From positions 1 through 9,330 of the forward strand of contig WRBG01000070.1 in assembly GCA_009784635.1 (NCBI GenBank): a DNA stretch of 9,330 nt, written 5' to 3'. Below are positions 6,133 to 9,330 of the stretch, piece by piece. The DNA comes from Bacteroidales bacterium. Its GTDB lineage: Bacteria > Bacteroidota > Bacteroidia > Bacteroidales > UBA932. Both the position numbers and the translations under genes were made by a program. Position 1 is the stretch's first letter; the number at the start of each line of letters is the position of its first letter. The notes under the pieces are model-generated. The model worked only from the letters and a program-made list of their open reading frames with translations. It searched no databases and was not told the origin of the DNA.

Positions 6133-7692
6133 TTAGTTATGACCATTACTGTTTGTTTCTTCCCGAATCCTTTCCCCTTTTTGAATGGCCTCCTCTATGG
6201 TGCCTACATTCAAAAATGCCTGTTCGGGAAGATGGTCAACCTCGCCGTTCAGTATCATGTTAAAACCGCGGATGGTATCTTCTATGTCTACCATTACCCC
6301 TTTTAGATTGGAGAATTGCTCGGCAACTGTAAAAGGCTGAGACATAAAACGCTGTACCCTGCGGGCGCGGTTTACCGTCATCCGGTCCTCGTCCGACAGT
6401 TCTTCCATGCCGAGGATGGAAATAATATCCTGCAATTCTTTGTTGCGTTGAAGGATTTGTATCACTTTTTGGGCGGTATTGTAATGTTCTTCGCTGACCA
6501 CAAGCGGGTCTAAGATGCGGGATGTGGATTCCAAGGGGTCTACCGCCGGATATATACCCAATTCGGCGATTTTGCGGCTCAATACGGTGGTCGCGTCCAA
6601 GTGGGAGAAGGTAGTAGCCGGAGCGGGGTCGGTCAAGTCGTCTGCCGGCACATACACCGCTTGCACAGAAGTGATAGAGCCGTGTTTGGTAGAAGTGATG
6701 CGTTCCTGCATGGCGCCCATTTCCGAAGCAAGGGTTGGCTGATAGCCTACCGCCGAAGGCATACGTCCCAAAAGGGCAGATACTTCGGAGCCTGCCTGTG
6801 AAAACCGGAATATGTTGTCAATAAAAAAGAGGATATCGCGGGGACTGTCCGGTTCGGCGCTGTCGCGGAAAGATTCGGCAACGGTAAGCCCCGATAAGGC
6901 CACCGAGGAGCGGGCGCCGGGAGGTTCGTTCATCTGCCCAAAAATCAGCGTAGCTTGAGATTTGGCCAACTCGTCGTAATCTATTTTGGATAAATCCCAA
7001 TGCCCCTCCCTCATGCTTTGCTTAAAGGCTTCCCCATATTTGATAACCCCGCTTTCTATCATCTCCCTCAATAGGTCGTTGCCCTCGCGGGTGCGCTCTC
7101 CTACTCCCGAAAATACCGAAAATCCGTTATTCCTTTTGGCAATGTTGTTAATCAACTCCATAATTAAGATGGTTTTGCCCACGCCGGCTCCGCCAAACAG
7201 ACCGATTTTACCCCCTTTAGAGTAGGGAGCCAATAAATCTATGACCTTAATGCCGGTAAACAACACCTCCCGTTTGGTACTGAGTTCCTCAAATTTGGGC
7301 GGTTCTCTGTGGATGGGAAAGGTATGTTCCTTGCACAGAGGACGCATGCCGTCAATGGCTTTACCCACCACATTCATCAACCGCCCCCTCACCTGCTCGC
7401 CGGTGGGCATGGTAATCGCCGAATTGGTGGCATACACGGTCATTCCGCGCTGTAAGCCGTCTGTACTGTCCATGGCAATGGTGCGCACCGTATGCTCCCC
7501 AATATGCTGCTGTACTTCCAATACAAGCACATTATTATCACTTTCCGGCGAACGCCTTACTTCTACGGCTTCGTGGATGTTGGGAAGGTATCTTTTGGCG
7601 CCGGAGCCATGCTCGAAACGAATGTCTACCACAGGCCCTATGACCTGAGTAATTATTCCTTCTTTATGTTCTTTGTTGATGGTATCACTCAT
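6133..7692 (-). CDS. atpD: F1 ATP synthase beta subunit (catalytic)
   Basis: This 519-residue protein (E. coli beta is 460) makes ATP from ADP and phosphate at its interface with alpha. Walker A is GGAGVGKT (167-174, Lys173). The catalytic Glu199 and Arg200 lie in GERTREGND. The Walker B region is ILFFIDNIFRFSQAGSEVSA (287-306). The signature PAVDPLESTS (382-391) is intact. The DELSEED lever appears as EELSDED (430-436). An insertion of about 27 residues relative to E. coli (around 218-246, including EGHWDLSKIDYDELAKSQ) is, as I recall, typical of Bacteroidota. The frame runs three codons upstream to a TTG at 7701, but the ATG at 7692 gives the usual MSxxx beginning and was chosen. It is the first atp gene, 24 bases after the acyltransferase stop, with an A-rich leader. 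Confidence 0.98.
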   Translation of the reverse strand: MSDTINKEHKEGIITQVIGPVVDIRFEHGSGAKRYLPNIHEAVEVRRSPESDNNVLVLEVQQHIGEHTVRTIAMDSTDGLQRGMTVYATNSAITMPTGEQVRGRLMNVVGKAIDGMRPLCKEHTFPIHREPPKFEELSTKREVLFTGIKVIDLLAPYSKGGKIGLFGGAGVGKTILIMELINNIAKRNNGFSVFSGVGERTREGNDLLREMIESGVIKYGEAFKQSMREGHWDLSKIDYDELAKSQATLIFGQMNEPPGARSSVALSGLTVAESFRDSAEPDSPRDILFFIDNIFRFSQAGSEVSALLGRMPSAVGYQPTLASEMGAMQERITSTKHGSITSVQAVYVPADDLTDPAPATTFSHLDATTVLSRKIAELGIYPAVDPLESTSRILDPLVVSEEHYNTAQKVIQILQRNKELQDIISILGMEELSDEDRMTVNRARRVQRFMSQPFTVAEQFSNLKGVMVDIEDTIRGFNMILNGEVDHLPEQAFLNVGTIEEAIQKGERIREETNSNGHN

Positions 7693-7716
7693 GGTAATCA
7701 ATATTTTTTTACGTCA

Positions 7717-8859
7717 TCAAGACATGCCGAACCTGCGACGGTTCACTACCGGATTGGCGTAGATACTTAAGAAAATTTCTTCTAATTCTGTTTTTTCCCC
7801 CTCTAAAGGAGAAAGTTTGTAGTGCATATAGCTCTGAAAGGCCTCTACATCTGCCTTGGAATAAAAACCGGCATAGCTATGACCTTCATGCAATAAATCA
7901 TAGGCTATATAATTGGTTTTCCATAGTTTATAATTGTGAATAATCCGGTCGTCCATCAGCTGGGCAACGGCTTTAAGCCGGTCGTTTCTGTCTCCGGTCA
8001 AGCAAAATTCTTCGATTTGCTGACGGCTCAGAACAGGCGCTATGGCAATATGGATGCCGCCTTTGAACTGCATGATTCCGGTGAGTATGCTGTTTAGGTC
8101 TTCTCCGGGCATTTTTATGTATTTTTGCCGGCGGGACACATAAAGTTCGTTGGTTTTTAATACGTCGCAGGGTTCGTATTCGTAGGATACCGACATGGGA
8201 ATAATCTTGAGGGCAGAAAAATCGTCCACAAAATTGTTGCTCCCACTCATATCAAACATTTTAAGTATCCCCTGCTCCGTAGCGTCAAATCCGTCTTTGG
8301 TGCGTCCGTTGCGCTGGGCAATCCACACAGAGCTTTGTCGTTGGGTGATTGCAATACGGATATACTCCGACAACAACAGAGAGTTGTGGTAAAACTCCCG
8401 CGGATTGGCGTTGCGAAGCACCTTAAACATCTTGTTGGATTTCCCAAAGTCCACCACAAAGTCCGAAGACATTAGGTTGTCCCCAAAGGAAATTTCGGAG
8501 GTAGGCAATTGAGTCAGATATAGAATAAGCTGGAGCAGCGCCGAATCAAGCACAATATCGCGGTGGTTGGATACGAACAAATATCCTTGATTGGCCTCAA
8601 GCGCATCAAATCCCTCAAACGTAAACCCCGATGAAGTGTCTTTGAGAATCTTTTTTAAGGCGCATTGCATTACCCCTTTCTGAAAATCCCAAATGGTCTT
8701 GAAATTCCTAAACCGCTCCCGATGATAGTCCGTAGACTCTCCGGGATAAAGATAAGCCAAAACGCCTTCTAATTGAGGGCTGTTGGCCAAACGCTGCATC
8801 GCCGGTGGGATTTCCTCGTCGGTATAGGGCCTAATCTCGTCGAATTTATGTAAATCCAT
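7717..8859 (-). CDS. PlsB-like glycerolipid acyltransferase with altered motifs
   Basis: This 380-residue protein probably moves an acyl chain onto a glycerol-phosphate-type acceptor at the inner membrane face. It resembles the PlsB/PlsC acyltransferase superfamily in three ordered blocks. Block I is SNHRDIVLDSALL (97-109), where PlsB has HRSHMDYLLL; His99 to Asp105 gives HX5D spacing instead of HX4D, unless Asp101 or another residue takes over. Block III is RNGRTKDG (183-190) in place of EGGRSRTG, so the usual Glu is Arg. Block IV is IIPMSVSYEYE (219-229), close to the PlsB P-x-x-x-x-YE pattern. There is no obvious membrane helix or signal peptide. Similar proteins are, as I recall, widespread in Bacteroidota and annotated as 1-acylglycerol-3-phosphate acyltransferases. 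The acceptor is unknown. ATG start at 8859, 5 bases after the ligase stop; 24 bases before atpD. Confidence 0.8.
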   Translation of the reverse strand: MDLHKFDEIRPYTDEEIPPAMQRLANSPQLEGVLAYLYPGESTDYHRERFRNFKTIWDFQKGVMQCALKKILKDTSSGFTFEGFDALEANQGYLFVSNHRDIVLDSALLQLILYLTQLPTSEISFGDNLMSSDFVVDFGKSNKMFKVLRNANPREFYHNSLLLSEYIRIAITQRQSSVWIAQRNGRTKDGFDATEQGILKMFDMSGSNNFVDDFSALKIIPMSVSYEYEPCDVLKTNELYVSRRQKYIKMPGEDLNSILTGIMQFKGGIHIAIAPVLSRQQIEEFCLTGDRNDRLKAVAQLMDDRIIHNYKLWKTNYIAYDLLHEGHSYAGFYSKADVEAFQSYMHYKLSPLEGEKTELEEIFLSIYANPVVNRRRFGMS

Positions 8860-8864
8860 GATAT

Positions 8865-9330
8865 TTAATTTATTCTATTGTCTATAAGTTTGATTGGCTT
8901 TCTTTGTTCCATAGCCTTTTGCATCTTCAACAGCTCCTCTTTATCCAAGAAGCACAACTCCGGCGCTATCCGCAATTTGGCGCGAAATCTGTCTTTAATT
9001 TCCTTTTCAATTCCATCGTAAATTTGGGTGCAATCTACAAAAATTTTTAATACATCTGTGCCAAAGTCGGAACTATTGATTTCCACTATGTAATTATGCA
9101 CCTCCTCCATGTTGTCGAGAATGTCAAAAACAACAGGAGGATAGATTGTTGTACCTTTTATTTTAAGCATTTGATTCAATCGTCCAATTATTGGACTGAT
9201 TTTTAGTGCATTGCGACAAAAGTCGGCAAAAACTTCCTGCATCCGCCCTTCTGCTTCTCCCAAAAACACCGAATCTCCGTGCAGCATGACTTCTTCTGCG
9301 TGCAGCATGGAGGAAATGCCTCCAAAAATC
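8865..9330 (-). CDS. Phenylacetate-CoA-ligase-like adenylating enzyme, C-terminal part
   Basis: The gene enters from the right edge; the frame is open to the window end, giving the last 154 residues. The segment IIGRLNQMLKIKGTTIYPP corresponds to the GRSDDMLIIRGVNVFP hinge of PaaK-type ligases. The rest forms a small alpha/beta domain (VHNYIVEIN, LKIFVDC, IKDRFRAKLRIAPELCFL) ending RKPIKLIDNR, matching the PaaK C-terminal domain. Such enzymes activate a carboxylic acid with ATP and then usually form a CoA thioester. The Lys in the IKG hinge is where a conserved basic residue is found in Bacteroidota relatives. The part before the hinge (up to about 9170) is divergent: only a Gly-Asp remains of the usual R-T-G-D motif. 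The substrate cannot be told. It ends 5 bases before the acyltransferase gene, suggesting co-expression. Confidence 0.75.
   Translation of the reverse strand, partial: IFGGISSMLHAEEVMLHGDSVFLGEAEGRMQEVFADFCRNALKISPIIGRLNQMLKIKGTTIYPPVVFDILDNMEEVHNYIVEINSSDFGTDVLKIFVDCTQIYDGIEKEIKDRFRAKLRIAPELCFLDKEELLKMQKAMEQRKPIKLIDNRIN
9278..9309. repeat. Short direct repeat in the ligase gene
   Basis: The 11-base sequence CGTGCAGCATG occurs at 9278-9288 and again at 9299-9309, offset by 21 bases, exactly seven codons. In the protein this gives MLHAEEV followed by MLHGDSV. The frame is preserved. It may be a small in-frame duplication or chance; the second half-units have diverged. Confidence 0.5.

Larger units (their letters stand above)
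1033..7692 (-). other. F-type ATP synthase gene cluster atpDCBEFHAG
   Basis: Eight consecutive genes encode a full F1Fo ATP synthase in the Bacteroidota order, with beta and epsilon first and a-c-b-delta-alpha-gamma after. Spacings in transcription order are: atpD-atpC 0 bases, atpC-atpB 4, atpB-atpE 37, atpE-atpF 11, atpF-atpH 2, atpH-atpA 4 and atpA-atpG 11. No internal promoter or terminator was recognised, and the acyltransferase gene ends only 24 bases before atpD, so the transcript probably begins further upstream. None of the starts is preceded by a GGAGG-like site; leaders are A/T-rich. No gene stands between atpC and atpB, where I recall related genomes often carrying a small membrane-protein gene. 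Confidence 0.95.

Noticed and set aside
7693..7701. TTG start for atpD, three codons upstream
   Set aside because: The ATG at 7692 gives the usual N-terminus; TTG is a rarer start and adds only ITM-type residues not expected in the family.
7693..7790. Dedicated promoter ahead of atpD
   Set aside because: I searched by eye for the Bacteroidota TAnnTTTG element with an upstream TTTG on the - strand and found no convincing pair.
9170..9330. Frameshift in the ligase gene explaining the divergent stretch
   Set aside because: Neither of the other two - strand frames restores the expected motif, and one runs into a stop; the in-frame reading continues unbroken.
1..9330. CRISPR array, tRNA or rRNA gene, insertion sequence or phage genes
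   Set aside because: No regularly spaced repeats, cloverleaf-like segments, terminal inverted repeats or transposase motifs were seen; nearly all bases are accounted for by the ten coding regions.

Overview
The window reads as chromosomal DNA from an anaerobic member of the Bacteroidota, most likely the Bacteroidales. Four things point there: the F-type ATP synthase genes run in the order atpD-atpC-atpB-atpE-atpF-atpH-atpA-atpG; the a subunit carries an N-terminal signal peptide plus an extra extracytoplasmic domain; the start codons follow A/T-rich leaders with no Shine-Dalgarno sequence; and the neighbouring gene encodes an oxygen-sensitive glycyl radical enzyme.

Layout. On the + strand, 1-1036 is the C-terminal part of a glycyl radical enzyme, closest in remembered sequence to trans-4-hydroxy-L-proline dehydratase (HypD). 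Its stop codon overlaps, tail to tail, the stop codon of atpG. Everything else is on the - strand and reads right to left: the 3' end of a phenylacetate-CoA-ligase-like adenylating enzyme (8865-9330), a PlsB-like glycerolipid acyltransferase with altered motifs (7717-8859), then the complete eight-gene ATP synthase set: beta (atpD), epsilon (atpC), a (atpB), c (atpE), b (atpF), delta (atpH), alpha (atpA) and gamma (atpG). Gaps between the - strand genes are 0 to 37 bases, so all ten may be one transcript whose promoter lies beyond the right edge. No stretch over 300 bases is gene-free, and no RNA gene, insertion sequence, CRISPR array or origin was seen.

How the genes work together. AtpB, AtpE and AtpF form the membrane Fo motor; AtpA, AtpD, AtpG and AtpC form the F1 catalytic head and rotor; AtpH ties the stator to F1. 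The catalytic residues checked (Walker A lysines, catalytic Glu, arginine finger, essential Arg of a, essential Glu of c) are all present, so the enzyme should be functional. The c subunit lacks the Na+-site side chains, which suggests proton coupling. Epsilon is only 74 residues and lacks the C-terminal helices that inhibit hydrolysis in other bacteria.

No wholly new system is evident. The least explained part is the ligase and acyltransferase pair just upstream of atpD, which could activate and transfer an acyl group to a lipid acceptor and appears co-transcribed with ATP synthase. Starts of atpD and atpF were moved from upstream TTG codons to in-frame ATG codons.
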